Positions 23,232-36,070 are shown, counted from the stretch's first letter. The stretch is 64,000 nucleotides of DNA from Sipunculus nudus (GCA_026874595.1 CM049309.1:13256576-13320575), one strand, 5' to 3'. Numbers and translations: made by a program. The notes: a model not told the origin generated them from the sequence alone.

Positions 23232-26020
23232 ATGTATATCTTCAACAGAAACCTTGAACTTTGACCTTTTTCATGAACCTGATACTGAACTATTTCACCC
23301 TGATAGATTATTTCCTCAGTAAAATAATGAAGGGAAATGTGGGCTCCAGAATTATATTTTCAAACTATTTAAAGCAAGTTACGATTACAGGACACCTGCC
23401 ATTGCATTAGCTACTAGATACCATGACAATGATTCAACTTGATTCAAGGTCATCACAAGCTGACCTGCATATTTGCTCTAAAAGGGACCTACTAAAATAG
23501 GTGAAAATTAAGAGGTTTCAACCAGTGTAGCCCCAAATTTAAACCAACTAAATCTTGGAAAGACATTCACTCTTGATGATTATAATCAGAAGACGGCATC
23601 CCTTCACATATGAAATTCATGTGACCTAGCTCCTGGAAACAGAAGGTCATACAAGGTCACCCACCTGTCTAGTCTGTCTTCTGTATCATGAGGGGTTAAT
23701 AATTCCTATGTATCCATCCATAAGACCTTTGGGCAACAGACAGAATTAAGACCACCCTGTGCATGGTAAATTTGGTTACAATGACCTAATTTGTGGAAGC
23801 CCACCTGCACAGTTCATTGCTGATTTGGTAAAAAAAGCATTCATGTTTGAAGGTGATTTCAAGGTCTGTACATATATGTACCTCTTAGTAAACTGTGGCA
23901 TATTTGCATAAGATTTACATAATAATGTGATCAAAGTTTCCTTATCAATACTGAAATGATATGCTTTTAAACGTAAACAACCAGTTTAACCAGCACCTTG
24001 GATAACTACTCATACAATACAGTTCCTCATGAATATTCATAGGTATCTTTGAACACTATATGATAATTCCCAGAATTCAATTTTTGCATGTTTATTATTG
24101 TATGTTCTAATGTACATTATGATCATACTAATTAATACTACTTACTGTGTAAACTAGGCTTCTGAAATCAATATACCAGTAAGTCTCATTTGATTAATGT
24201 TACTTAGAGTAGAAAGGAACCAAGCTAAACACCATTATTTCCAATTTCACAATATTAATTTTTAGGGATATCAGAATGCTAGTATTGTGGTAATTTTCTT
24301 ATAAGAGACTCAGTACAGGTGATCACATGTTAACCTTAAGTTTGTTTCTATTATATATGGACTATGTCCAAAAAAATGTGTTCACTCAAACTGAACTGAA
24401 GCAGCCCACCCTATTGAGAACATATATTGAGAATTTACTTGGATGATGATATAGTACAGTGACTGAGGTTTGCAATTTCATGCTTCATGTTATTGATAAG
24501 GATATACAGTACATTGAATATCATCTAAATCCAGTAACATATTGTGATATGCCATTGATTAATATCACCTTACTCCAGTTTGTAGGCATCAGTTCACTTC
24601 ATATGTACCTTATTTAAATTCACAGAAATACTCAGGTTGAGTCACCTACCCAGCGAGAACTTTTCCGACACAGATGTGCCTATGAACAGTTAGCCAGAAT
24701 TCTATGACCTAAACTACAATAAGATTAATCTCTATGATGTAACAACTGACAGAGTGTTCTCAATACCAGGACAACTGGAACTTTTGCTGACTCAGCAATC
24801 GTGTAGAACAAATTCACAATGAGAACATGGCCACCCCGTGAGAATCATATTCATTATACTTTGATGATATCAAGATTCCTTCAGACAGGAGCGAATTCTC
24901 CATCCACTCAGGGATTTCTGAAGCACTGACTGATAGATCACTCCTGATCACACTTCTTATGTCATTACATGTGTACTCCTACACTGTATAAGGGACTTCA
25001 GTTCTTTCTGTGGTACCCATGGTCTACAGCATTTGGAAGTGTTTAAAGGTGCAGAACCATATATGTATTTAATAAAATCTCATGTGTTTTAGCTGAATAC
25101 TAAAGTCTCCCTGCAAAACTTAACCAACATAAGGATTTGTTATCTCCAGTTCTCCTGTTTTATACTTTGTTTTGAGTGTGATTTTAAAAATGTGTATGTG
25201 TGTTTACCTTAACAAGACAGTGACTGCCTCTCTGGAGGTCCAATCTTGTGCTTGCGCTGTATCTCCCAATCAAGGAGAAGAAAATTTCAAACGTCAGCTA
25301 GTATGACCACCGGTTGGTATGTGCACTATGTTTTGTGCCATTGACCAAACCTGGTACACTCTTATTTCCACATGTGTACCGAAGAATGGAAACACTTGGA
25401 TGAAACTGTAATATTTTCAGGAGAAAACCACGGTATATGTGATATACCAGGTATGTGAATGGGTCCCTATAATGGATTACTTAAGTCAAAGTAATTTTAT
25501 ACCTTGACTAGAAGCAGAAATCAGTTCTGGAGTACTACTACATATGTTAATACATTGATATATATTGATCTGGTTACTTAGATATTGATAAGATCATTCA
25601 TTCTTTTTCTGACATGTTATATATTTACACAATTTTTATGCCATAGTATCTAATCTTAATATCTAATCAGGCTTATACCTGATTTTCATGCGTTTACACC
25701 TGGGTGTAGGAAAAAATCCAGAGTTATTTGGTAATTTGAGTTGAAGTCTTTGATTTCAAGAGTATTAAGAGTACTCAGTACTTCAGTATTTTAATCCTTA
25801 AAAGTGATATCAGTTGTTTTAACAATCCATTAAAATCTAACGAACAATATTTATGTGTAACCATTCCTGGTGCCTAAGGAGGTAATATTTATGATTTCAA
25901 GTAATGTATACAGAGCAAAGTATTACTATACTGATTGCTTTGATATTTTAGATAACTTAAAAGTAGGTCACCGGGCTTAACATTAACTTTTGAAAAGTAA
26001 TTACCAGTGACAGGAATCAG
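23230..26020. other. AT-rich sequence with faint repeat traces
   Basis: 23430-23850 contains repeated phrases such as AAGGTCATAC and AGGTCACCCACCTG, like eroded Helitron-like interiors, but no boundary can be set. No gene is supported. Confidence 0.35.
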
Positions 26021-26024
26021 TTGT

Positions 26025-26825
26025 AAAATCAAATTAAATGATTGAAAGATAAAAAACAACCTATGATCAATTGACAATTGACTATTTTATGTAAAATCTA
26101 TATTACCGTGAAATATGCTGTATAGAATTGTACCTAAAATATTGATCAAGTAAATTCAGTGTAACTTGTACATCATGCTGATAGGTCAAGTTAATGGGCC
26201 GCTTATTGACACTTATACGTTGCACAAGGTTAAGTTTTAATTAATGTTGGGACATGGTTTTAAAATCATATTCAACAATTGGAAAATAAAAACAACCAAA
26301 GGTGGATTATTAATCAATTATTTTAGATACTTTTAATATTACCTTAAAGTCTTCTTTAACAAGTACATAAAATACTGATCCCAATGAATAGTCAGACATG
26401 TACATTGATATTCATAATTAAACTATCATTCCACCGGCATCCAAGGTCGATTTGCAGTTGGCTGCGCAAGGTTCTGTTTTGATGCTGTTTATTATTTTGT
26501 GTTCATATATCTGACAGGATTAGATTCTTTGCATGTGCATACATGTTCGTTTTTAATGGATTATTCAAAAATGCAATCGATTTAGTCGATTTTTAAATAA
26601 AGCAAACAATTATAGATTTAATCACTTAATTGGCACCTAGCTAGTTTTAATGCTGTTTGCTGTTTTTCTTGTATCTCTGACAGAATAAGAATATTTCATT
26701 TGAATAATATGACTTCTTTGTTGTGTTTACATGAACATTTATAATTGAGTTAGCAAAAATGCCGTTGATTTAATCTATTTGGAAAAGAAAATAACAAAAT
26801 TGATTAATAAGCACACCACTTGTAC
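26025..26825 (-). mobile_element. Inverted-orientation, partly duplicated copies of an AATTAATC-ended element
   Basis: Two tandem divergent copies read on the minus strand: one bounded by GGTGCCAATTAA (inverse, near 26636), the other by AAGTGGTGTGCTTATTAATC (inverse, near 26821). Their interiors (AAGAAGTCATATTAT, CTGTCAGAGATA, ACAGCATTAAA) match the plus-strand copy at 28.5-28.9 kb. The family is not identified. Confidence 0.6.
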
Positions 26826-26980
26826 TTACACATTCAGCTAATTAACATTTAGCTTTTACTGGCCGTACATTAATTTTTACTTGCCACAAACACAAAGTGT
26901 GTTCCATGTGATTGTCCTGCATGTTTTATCACATGTAAGACAATAAACATGTTCAAATGTTTGTTAATTTTGTTCTTTTT

Positions 26981-27495
26981 ATACACCCGTCTATGACGAG
27001 ACTTATTATGGTATACCCACCCTATGTCCTTCTGTCCATCTGTTAACTTTTTATTGTGGCCATGATAACTTATCGCTTTGATGAATTTTCATGAAACTCA
27101 AAATAACTATTAACTAATAGTTTATCTCATCCCAGTTCCATTATGGGCAAAATCCATGCATATTTAAGGTCAGAGGTCACTAGGCTACTTTGTGGTGTCA
27201 CTGTGATAACATATGAGGAAAATGATGGATTTTGATAAAACTCCACACAATTCTTATTATAAGTCAGTATGATATCTGGCCTAAGTTCAATTTCTAGCAA
27301 AATCCATGCATATTTAATGAGGTCAGAAGTCACCAGACTTTGGTGGCACCATGGTGACTTACCAAAAATCTTATGGATATTTATGAAACTCATTTTGAAT
27401 ATTTAGTAATTGACCAATCATTCACCTGAATTACATTCCCACCAAAATTCATGCATATTTTATGAGGTCAGAAGTCACCAGATACCAGACAAGCA
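26981..27495 (+). mobile_element. Helitron-like tandem-core repeat (ATACACCCGTCTATGACG family)
   Basis: The start ATACACCCGTCTATGACG, followed by TATGGTATACCCACC and CTTCTGTCCATCTG, has the look of very common molluscan repeats. Three diverged units with AAAATCCATGCATATTTAA and GAGGTCAGAAGTCACCA follow at about 150-base steps. The 3' end is not recognisable. Confidence 0.6.
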
Positions 27496-28547
27496 TTTTA
27501 TGCACCAATCTGTGATCTTGTTAAGTGTTTGTACAGTTAAAGGTATATCTATAGAGAAAAAGAGCTATTATTAATATGATTTAATGTCTTCAAGAAAGAA
27601 AATGGCTAAGTGAAGATTAGTTGAGATTCAGGCCTTTGGATAAAAGTTTTATTTGACCCACTTACATAGCCACACAAGTAATAACCGACCTTTGGCTGCC
27701 TTGCCACCATTTTCTTGAAATGTCACTTACCCTGGGAAAATGTTTAACTGTTAATGTCGAGCCCAAGGTCATTCAGCAGTCAGTTCTGAGTCTTCAAGAA
27801 AGTCTTCATGTTTTATCTCCTGTTCAGTTTATGTTAGATAAAACATTGAGGTCAGCTATGACATGAGATGGAAAAAATCCTTGTTATATATTGTTTTATC
27901 AGACTGAGTTTTTTACATGATATGTGAACTTCAGTGTTACCTTGGGTGTTTTTGTCTCACTGCACTAGATTGTAAACCTACTATTAATACAAAATCAACA
28001 GTAATTGAACTAGATCGTAAACCTAGCATTAATACAAAATCAACAAAAATACTGACGGGTCTTGTTTAGTTTAGATTTTTGTTCACGGTTGTTACGTTAG
28101 ATACAAGTATACAGTTATCCAGAGTGCAACATGTCTGTTTCTCATTCATTATCTGGTCTGTCTTATCAACTGATGTGAGATAAAAAAATTTGATGAGGGA
28201 TGCTGCCTGGGTTATCTCTATCAAATCTCATTTATTGGAGCTCTGTCCTAACTGTTACAGTGTAATAAGTACTCTAGTACTCGAGTCTGAGTACTCTAAA
28301 CTGTCACTGGGGTCTGATATCAGGGGTTAGTGTACTCCTGTGGGTGTACATATTGAGTCATTTAAGCAGTTATTCATGTTATTTTGGATCAGATGTTTTA
28401 ATTTAACCAATCGGATTTTTTTTTCTAATCAATACTCTTGCACTTTATAGTTTCTCAGCACCCACTAAAATTTCTTACCTGTTTTTAGAACTTTCATACA
28501 GTATAGAATGTCATTATTCTCTTTGCCATATTTTTGTTGTTATTAGT

Positions 28548-28910
28548 GGTGTGCCAATTAATCAGTTATATCTAAAATTGATGGATTTCTTAAATAATCA
28601 ATCAAATTGATTGCATTTTTGCATAATCGTGATCATAAACAATGTTGTTTGCAGATCCAAAGAAGTCATATTATCTGAATAAAAAATATTCTAATTCAGT
28701 CAGAGATAAGAAAGACCGGGCACTGTACCACTAACAGCATTAAAGTTTATCCTTGTGCAATGAATGTGTATCAACAACCCAACCATTACCTTGTCCTATC
28801 AGAGGTACAAGTTTGATTGAATTTACTCTGACAATATTTTAGGTATAATTCTATACAACAGATTTCATGGTAGATGGTACAAAAAACAATTGATTCATAA
28901 TCAATTATCA
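28548..28910 (+). mobile_element. Plus-strand copy of the AATTAATC-ended element
   Basis: It begins AGTGGTGTGCCAATTAATCA and carries AAAGAAGTCATATTAT, TCAGTCAGAGATA and AACAGCATTAAAG in the same order as the minus-strand copies at 26.0-26.8 kb. Confidence 0.6.
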
Positions 28911-28914
28911 GATA

Positions 28915-29690
28915 TTTTTCATCTTTAAATCATCGCATATGATTATACATACATTTCCCAAAACTCGTAACTATGGTAACCAGAGTAAAAGTCATGTTAA
29001 CTGTTGAGTGCAAGTCCAAAGTTTGCCACTGATTTCAGCCCAACATTTATCAAATTGTATAAGCAAACAAAACCATAAATCAGTATTTGGTCTGTTGTGT
29101 CTATTACTTTTTGTCAAAAGTCAAACTCAGTTAAGATTGTATCTGACAAAAGGGGACACTGTCTGTTTAATGGAGATGAAGATAACTTTATGACAATGCA
29201 AATTATGATATCGGAAAGTCAACTGTAATGCCAGGGGTCTGTGCTCAGGGTTATTGTAAATTTTCTGTAATAGTCACAACACAATCGCAATTATTTCACC
29301 ATGATGTTATTTTTTTAAACATAGTTGGTAGATTATTTTATTTAGAACCCAGCTTCAGAAGCTCAGATGTCTAATAAGAGCAGGGCACCAGACTACATGT
29401 AGCTCCTACCCTTTAAGGCATAAGCTGGATCAGACCATGAGGTCATGGAGACCCCTGTGTGTGCCACATTGTACAATTATATTATACATAACAAAATTTC
29501 TAATTCAGTTTGTAACTGCTAGTAAAACGGGTGATTTACCTGACGATTAAACGAGTGTACAGTTAGGCACTGTATTAAAAGAGACAGCATTATACATCTC
29601 CTGCACTTTTTCAAACTGGATTTAATATAAGCCAGGCATGGCTCTTTTTGTGTCATACCTTGAAACTTTTTTTTTTCTTTTTACTGTGTT
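28915..29690. other. AT-rich unique sequence, nothing recognised
   Basis: No gene, RNA or repeat boundary is seen. Confidence 0.4.
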
Positions 29691-29698
29691 AAGAAATA

Positions 29699-30914
29699 CA
29701 GTGGAACCCCACAATTACGACCACCCTAGGGACTGAGCAAAGTGGTCGTAATTTGGGGGTGGTCGTATTTGTGAAACTCTTACCGTGGTCGCATATAACA
29801 CGCTGATATTTAATGTGTATCAGAGTTTATCTATTGCATATCTTTAATGTGAATTATAACAAAATATTTTACTTAGCAGAGGACCCTTATTATGAATGTT
29901 TTTGTGTGTGTGTGTAGTTGAACATATTTATTCATGATAAAATGAATATACATGTACACATACGTAGTGACTGATGATTAACAAATAATAACACTAAGGC
30001 AATACGATTACAACCTACTGAATGCATATTGAACATAATACGTGGCTGTCATATATTTAGCCTTACGCTTGAGTATATATTGCGTGCACTTGAGTTTTCC
30101 CGACGCTAAACTGCTGAGCCATTTGGTGCTGACTGCGCGTGATGTTGCCGCCTTGATTAACGCCACTTTATCCTTCAATGAGAGCTCTTTCAGAGTCCTG
30201 ACAGCAAGCAATTTAAATGCAAACTTAACCAGTAGAGAAATAAACTGACAACGATCTATCAGAAAAGGCAAGTTAATGTGAGGGATTTTCCCCCCATGCT
30301 AGCTTTATTTATACATTTTACTGACTGCTCAATACCCAGTGTCAGTAACGTATGAACACATTTAAGATTAACTAGGTCGTTAATTTTGGCAATGAGGATC
30401 GAACAATATGTGATGAGTTGAAATATTAAGCCCGCAACCCAACACTTAGGGTAGCTGTAATACAGGTATTCACTGAGGGGCAATTAGCATCTGACCCCAG
30501 GTCAGACCGGCTCATTAAGTAATCAGGCCGATGGTTACCCTCTTTGATCTATAACCTACACCTCAACGAGTCTCAGCGAAGACACTGATTCGGGAAGATA
30601 TGCGGGACTAGATTAACACTCGGGTTAAGAAACCTTGTTACCCGCTTTGATCTTTCGTTAAGGCGCCTGTGACAAGACGCAGCCATTGACTCGTGACAAA
30701 TGTTGTTTCAGTACTTCTCGGCGGTGGTCGCATTAGCGGGGTCGCATTAGCGCTGGGGCCAGGAAATCTGGTCGTAATTCTGAATTCTGGGGTGGTCGTA
30801 ATTTTGAGTCATTTTTAAACATAAATAAACTAAAAAAAATTCGGGACCAAGCAAAATGGTCGTAATTGTGGGGTGGTCGCAATTGTGGGGTGGTCGCAAG
30901 GCGGGGTTCCACTG
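29699..30914 (-). mobile_element. Tigger/pogo-like DNA transposon derivative with intact ends
   Basis: The termini are CAGTGGAACCCCACAATT (left) and the inverse of CAGTGGAACCCCGCCTTG (right), with TA at 29697-29698 and 30915-30916. Both ends hold subterminal GTGGTCGTAATT/GTGGTCGCAATT repeats at a 17-base step, and GGGACYRAGCAAARTGGTCG lies inside both. These ends and the TA duplication are those of pogo/Tigger elements. At 1216 bp it is too short for a full transposase, but it keeps a fragment of one on the minus strand. It is the best guide to the autonomous partner of the shorter copies in this window. Confidence 0.85.
30008..30271 (-). pseudogene. Remnant of a CENP-B/Tigger-type transposase N-terminal helix-turn-helix
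   Basis: This 87-codon frame lies inside the 29699-30914 element. Residues 28-42 (KELSLKDKVALIKAA) and 49-72 (TKWLSSLASGK, then YILKRKAKY) match the CENP-B-type DNA-binding domain of Tigger transposases: LSLKxKVxLIK, a leucine-alanine recognition helix region with GK, then ILKRK. There is no DDE catalytic domain after it; the frame stops at residue 87 and the element ends 300 bases later, so the protein is truncated. The first 25 residues look non-native. In intact relatives this domain binds the transposon ends. It may be a deletion derivative or a chance-open relic. Confidence 0.65.
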
Positions 30915-30917
30915 TAC

Positions 30918-31970
30918 TGGGTTATACTACTGATGTAATTTTGCGACTACAAATTGCCTGGTGTCTTGGTTCATGTGATAGAGATATCATTTAGGTACAT
31001 TTTAGCTTTTTTTTACATCATAGAGGATCTTGGGATAGAATTCTATGTGTGGTTATTGCTGTAACAGTTTTTCTTAATACCCCCACACTTCATTTGCTAT
31101 TTTGGGTTCATGACCTTGACCCTTGTCTTTGACTTTTATGACCCTTGACCTCAAGCATTCTTTGTGTTTACAATGATTGACATGTGTCCATCACTTTACA
31201 TGTGACATTATATTTAAGTGGCTTTTTTTCTCTGTTTTGATGGTGAACATAAAAATTGTAACATGTAGTTTAATGTAGATTGATTTTTTTTTATAATCTA
31301 CATAACATGGAGAATGACCAAATATCAATGATATGAAAAAGAATATGAGGTTTTTAATAACCAGTATTGCAGGTCTACTTTCAGCTGAATGTCAGAGGTT
31401 TAACCTGATGTTTTAATCTTCCATAACTCCATCAGACCTGCTCTTTTGTGCTTTGTCCATCGTGAATCATCTGTCAATTAGCTACACAGTATAGTGCTAT
31501 GATAAGGTCTTTCCAAATGAAAACATGACATGGAAGATGTGTTAGGTAACTTTTCCGTCTGCACAATATAGGCTCCAGGCAGTGATTTAAACATAATTTA
31601 ATGGCAAAAAGACGTTGAAAGCCCTGGGCAGTGAAATTTAAAGGGAAACATCATGTACACATGGATGCAAAATTTAATCAGTTTCCCTCTGAATAGTGCG
31701 GTCAGACAGCACAAAAAGAATACTTGACCCTGAAGGAATGTATCAGATCTCAAATTTCTTCCCTTCAAAAATATATTTCTTTGATAAATTTTTGGAAATA
31801 TTTATGTTGAAATATATGGAGAAAACATACAAAATGTAGAGAAGTGAATTACAAAATTCTGGTTACTTAGGTCAACCTTTTTTATATAAAATTTTTCTCA
31901 GGGTACTATGAAATATGCAAATATTTAAAACTCTGTTTTTGTTTGATAACTTAGAGTGTCAGTGCAATAA
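30918..31970. other. AT-rich sequence, nothing recognised
   Basis: 31085-31170 has repeated TGACCTTGACCC phrases like Helitron-like interiors. Nothing further can be supported. Confidence 0.35.
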
Positions 31971-31974
31971 CTGA

Positions 31975-32215
31975 CCAAGGATTTGACATATTTTTATTAA
32001 ACTCACCAGAACTTCTACCAATAGTTTATCTCATCTGAGTTGGATTAAACACAAAATCCATGCATATTTAATGAGGTCAGAGGTCACCATACTTTGGTGG
32101 TGTTGTAATGATTTACTAAAAATCTGATGGATTTTCATGAAACTTATTAGAAATATTAACCAATAGAGATTCTCCCTTGAATTAAACCTCAAGGTCAAAG
32201 GTCAGAAGACATATG
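31975..32215 (+). mobile_element. Fragment of the 26981 repeat family
   Basis: CCAATAGTTTATCTCATCTG, AAAATCCATGCATATTTAAT and GAGGTCAGAGGTCACCA recur in the same order as at 27.1-27.35 kb. The 5' part is missing. Confidence 0.6.
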
Positions 32216-32219
32216 ACCC

Positions 32220-34450
32220 ACCCTAACATGAGAATCCCATGAGGCTACTGCCTTTATGAACGTTCATCTATTTTTATGGAAAATTTATTAAGGAAGGTTT
32301 CATATCCTTGATAAATTCCATTTCTTTAAAACTGCCAATTTAAAACTGTCACAAACATAAGCCAACAAAAGTATTAATTTCATCAGATATGAAATGGTCC
32401 ACAAAAACAGTGGAAGAACCTTCAGTAAAGCCCTAAGAAGTTCATTCACAAGTCATAACAACATGATGAATAGGGACCTTATGGTTTGATCTGTTTAATT
32501 ACAGGTGTGATATGGAGTTAACATATGATAGATGGAGGTACCTGTCAGCTAATTAGGGCTGCAGGCCTCAGACCTGATATCCATACAGAAGGGGATGAGC
32601 TGCTCCTGTGACTGGACTGGTTCTGTCTACAGAGGCTGCATGAGTCACAGACATACATACCTCAGGTGAGATTGTAGGATTTCTGTCCTTAATGACATGT
32701 CACAAATTGTAAAAGACAGTAGTATTATTATGAAACCTTTGTGTTTGGGTACCAGGACAAAAGTTACATCTTTGAATCAGTCGTTAATTTATATTGAAAT
32801 AATTGTTCACTTATTAGAATTCTTTCTCAGTATAATTAAATAGCAATAGTTTCTGTTATGTTTGTTATGATAAAAAATAAGATTTAATTTGAATTACATG
32901 ATTGACAGTAAATAAAGGGACTGCATTTTTAATATTTTTGATGCATGGTTAATGAAATGAAAAAGACTTTTTATAAATCAAAAGCAGCAAGTTTTATATT
33001 ACATGTTTATATAACATGGAATGTGGCTAATTAATCAGTAACGCTAAAATCTGGATGTACTGGTTATTTTCAGGGATTATTTCCCAAGTTGATGCTGAAG
33101 CAGAAAAAAGTAAAAAGAAAACCAAGATGTAAGATGGAAAAGATACAAGATGCTGTGTGGATTGATGGAGATAACAGAAATAAACAGATATATGTATATA
33201 TGAAATTAAATGGTACACAGGGATTTTCAACCTAAAAAATCAGGGAAATAAAAAATTTAGCACTTCATACAGAAAACAGATCAGAAATTCACATCATGAT
33301 GCATGTATAACTACCCTAATTTTGTGCCATTACAGTTTTAATTTTCTAAGTGCTTCTACATACACTATTTGAGGGGAACCCCTCTCCCACCTTTCTGCCC
33401 CCCCCCCCCCCCTTCTTAAATCCTGTGTTTGTCTCTGACATAAATCTGCATGTGTGCATCTCAGATATGCAGTATCTTTTATTTCATATGAAAGGAATAT
33501 GTAGTGTTCAATATTTGTATGAAATGTTATACAGCTTTTTGGGGAGCCATAATGCTGAAATTTCCACAGAACATATTCTAAATATTCTGACTGTAATGTT
33601 TACAGATTGCAGTGTAAGGAAAGGATTGTCAGCTGTAAAACATGTTTCATGTTCCTGCCAAAAGTAATGATTTATGTTGTCCTTTTGCTTTTGCAGAATC
33701 AAAGCTTCAGTTTGAGTAATGTTGAAGAGTATTGTAATGTAAGAATTTAAGCTTGAAAAGTAAAGTTTATATTTCAATGAATTTTAAACAGTAATTTGTG
33801 AAGATTGCATACACTCATGAAATCTCATGTCTTTGCAGTAGAGAAAATGAATTTGACACAAAAAAAGTCATGTATCCTGGTATTATATAGTCCATATTAT
33901 TTTATCAGATTTCTATCAACAACTGCATTATGGGTCCATCATATATAGCTTAGTCTCGTAAGACTGAAATACCAATCCTTTCATTTCCATAATATCAGTC
34001 TTATAAGACTGTATCTGTACTTTTAGATATTATTTCTTTTGTTTACTCAAGCTGATCTCATCTTTTATACCCATCCATTATTTCCCTATTAAAGTTATTT
34101 TTAAACAAAACCTTTGTGTTATGTTGTTATACTTGTGGCGAGCAACAATCGAACAAATACAAAAGTGATTTCAGCTTGATTGATTAGAATAATATCTTTT
34201 GAGTACATATATCCATATTGGAAACATTTCAAGAGAATCATTAAGGACTAAATAATTCACTGCAAAAAAATCTCATATGGGTCTTTTTTATGTCTTGATG
34301 AGCTCAATGATAAAGTCATAGAGAATATTAGGTATTTAGCAAGCATCAAAGAGTGGTTGATCTTCCTTGTTTCTGTGTCACATACTATTTCAGCTATCTC
34401 CACATGATAAATGGTCCTGAGTGATACATTAATCATGATATATTTATATT
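32220..34450. other. AT-rich sequence; small unique block at 32.5-32.7 kb
   Basis: 32500-32660 is GC-richer with TCAGCTAATTAGGGC and CTGCAGGCCTCAG, possibly regulatory. A 15-base C tract lies at 33398-33412. No coding exon can be supported. Confidence 0.35.
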
Positions 34451-34453
34451 TAG

Positions 34454-34591
34454 TGTGGGGGCACCTGCGCTGGCATTGAGTGCTGTTACAGCCTCTTCCA
34501 GCGCTGGATGGACTGTCCCCTCCTGCTGGGGGGCTGTGTAATCAACATGCCCTGCATTCAGCCCTGCTATTATGCTGCATGTGAGGCATAA
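34454..34591 (+). other. Candidate Cys-rich terminal exon or conserved non-coding block
   Basis: After a plausible splice acceptor (TATATTTATATTTAG at 34439-34453) an open frame of 45 codons ends at TAA 34589-34591. Nine of its 45 residues are cysteine (positions 1, 5, 10, 11, 21, 28, 34, 38 and 43), and it includes the stretch FQRWMDCPLLLGGC. No family is recognised and no upstream exon was found. The block stands out by base composition and continues to about 34700, so a conserved regulatory element is an equally good reading. Confidence 0.25.
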
Positions 34592-34739
34592 TTTCCAGGC
34601 GGCTGTCACTGTAAAAATCCAGTGCAGCTCTCAACATGCGTTTCGCTGATGGGCTTGATTGTAAAACGGATCATGTTTAATTTGAACCACGCCCACCAGC
34701 CATCTGCTAAAGTTATCTCAGACATCTTTCTATAGTATC

Positions 34740-36070
34740 AGTCTCATCATTTGTGCATAACATCCCCGTCAAGTTAACATCATAGGTACCTTAACATTAT
34801 CATCATCAGATACCCTCATCTTTATTTTAACATGGTTATTGCTAAATTAGAATCATTATAACATTTATATAGCATTTTATGCATATATAAACACTACAGT
34901 TATTGCATTAAAAACATCATTATTAGTTATATGATATTAAACACCTACAATATGATTATTTATCATAAATTTAATTTCACTAACATCATGATACTTTTAT
35001 TGTTCATTACGTAATCACTATAGTGACATCATCACATCTGAATTATCATCATTATATAAAATAACTAACCTGGTATTATTCAGTTTTATGACTACATTAA
35101 CATAATTTGAATTAATTAGCATTATAATACATGTACCTACAAATAAACAACAAGAGTATTTTAAATCATCATCACTTTATTCTTTATCAGTAAAATCATG
35201 CTACAACTGCATCTGAATCATCTCAGAATATGGTCACATTAAAAAACAATGCAATATAAGCATCAGCATCAACATATAAGGTCATCAATATACAGTAAAA
35301 CCTTGTTTTAGGGACCACCTCAAAACAAAGACAGCTTTGTATGTCCCAGTTCTTTTGTGCCCTTAACATAAGACCTCGCTTGGACGACATTCTAGCAAAA
35401 GCCACCACTCTAAATAGGACCTGATGTTGGTCATAATTTTTAGATTTACTGTATTAGATCAAAATTTTAATCATTATTTAGCTCCAACATTATTCACTTT
35501 AAATCTCATCACAGTAGCATCACCATTATATAAACATTAGCCTCAGTGAATTAATATCAGTATCTTTATATAAGATCCCCATCATAACCATATGACATTG
35601 GCGTTCTGTGAACATCACATCATTAGATGACATCATGGTAACTTCATCATTGAATAACATGTATAACAGTTGCATCATAATTACATGAACATCATTATAT
35701 AACATCATTATAATTGCATTTACACCATCAACACCTACCCTCACATCAACATCACATCTATATGTGACACAATAAGTGCATATAAATTTTTAAACAAGCA
35801 TATAACATCAGTCACATGCATATTACATTATCATTCCCAGGTATCATCATCAATCATCTTCATTCATGAACATCATCAAACAAAACTTTCAGTGTTTTTC
35901 ACATCATCACAGCATAATCTTGTAATTACATGTCCATCACTTCTCTAGATAACATCAGCATATCACATCATTTATGTATTAAGCAGCATCACAGTCATAA
36001 TTATCATATTTACACATTGTTGTCATGGCATCAACATCATCACCAAAACTTTTCAACCTAAACACTATTT
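34740..36070. repeat. Cryptically simple ATCA/ACAT-rich stretch
   Basis: ATCATCA, ACATCAT and CATCATTAT words recur irregularly over about 1.3 kb without a fixed period, as expected of an old, mutated ATC-type microsatellite region. A short MITE interrupts it at 35293-35451. Confidence 0.6.
35293..35451. mobile_element. Short TA-flanked MITE (CAGTAAAAC ends)
   Basis: The left end CAGTAAAACCTTG follows TA 35291-35292. The inverse right end CAGTAAATCTAAAA precedes TA 35452-35453. GGGACCACC near the left and its ACC-rich counterpart near the right place it close to the CAGTGGAAC family. Confidence 0.65.
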
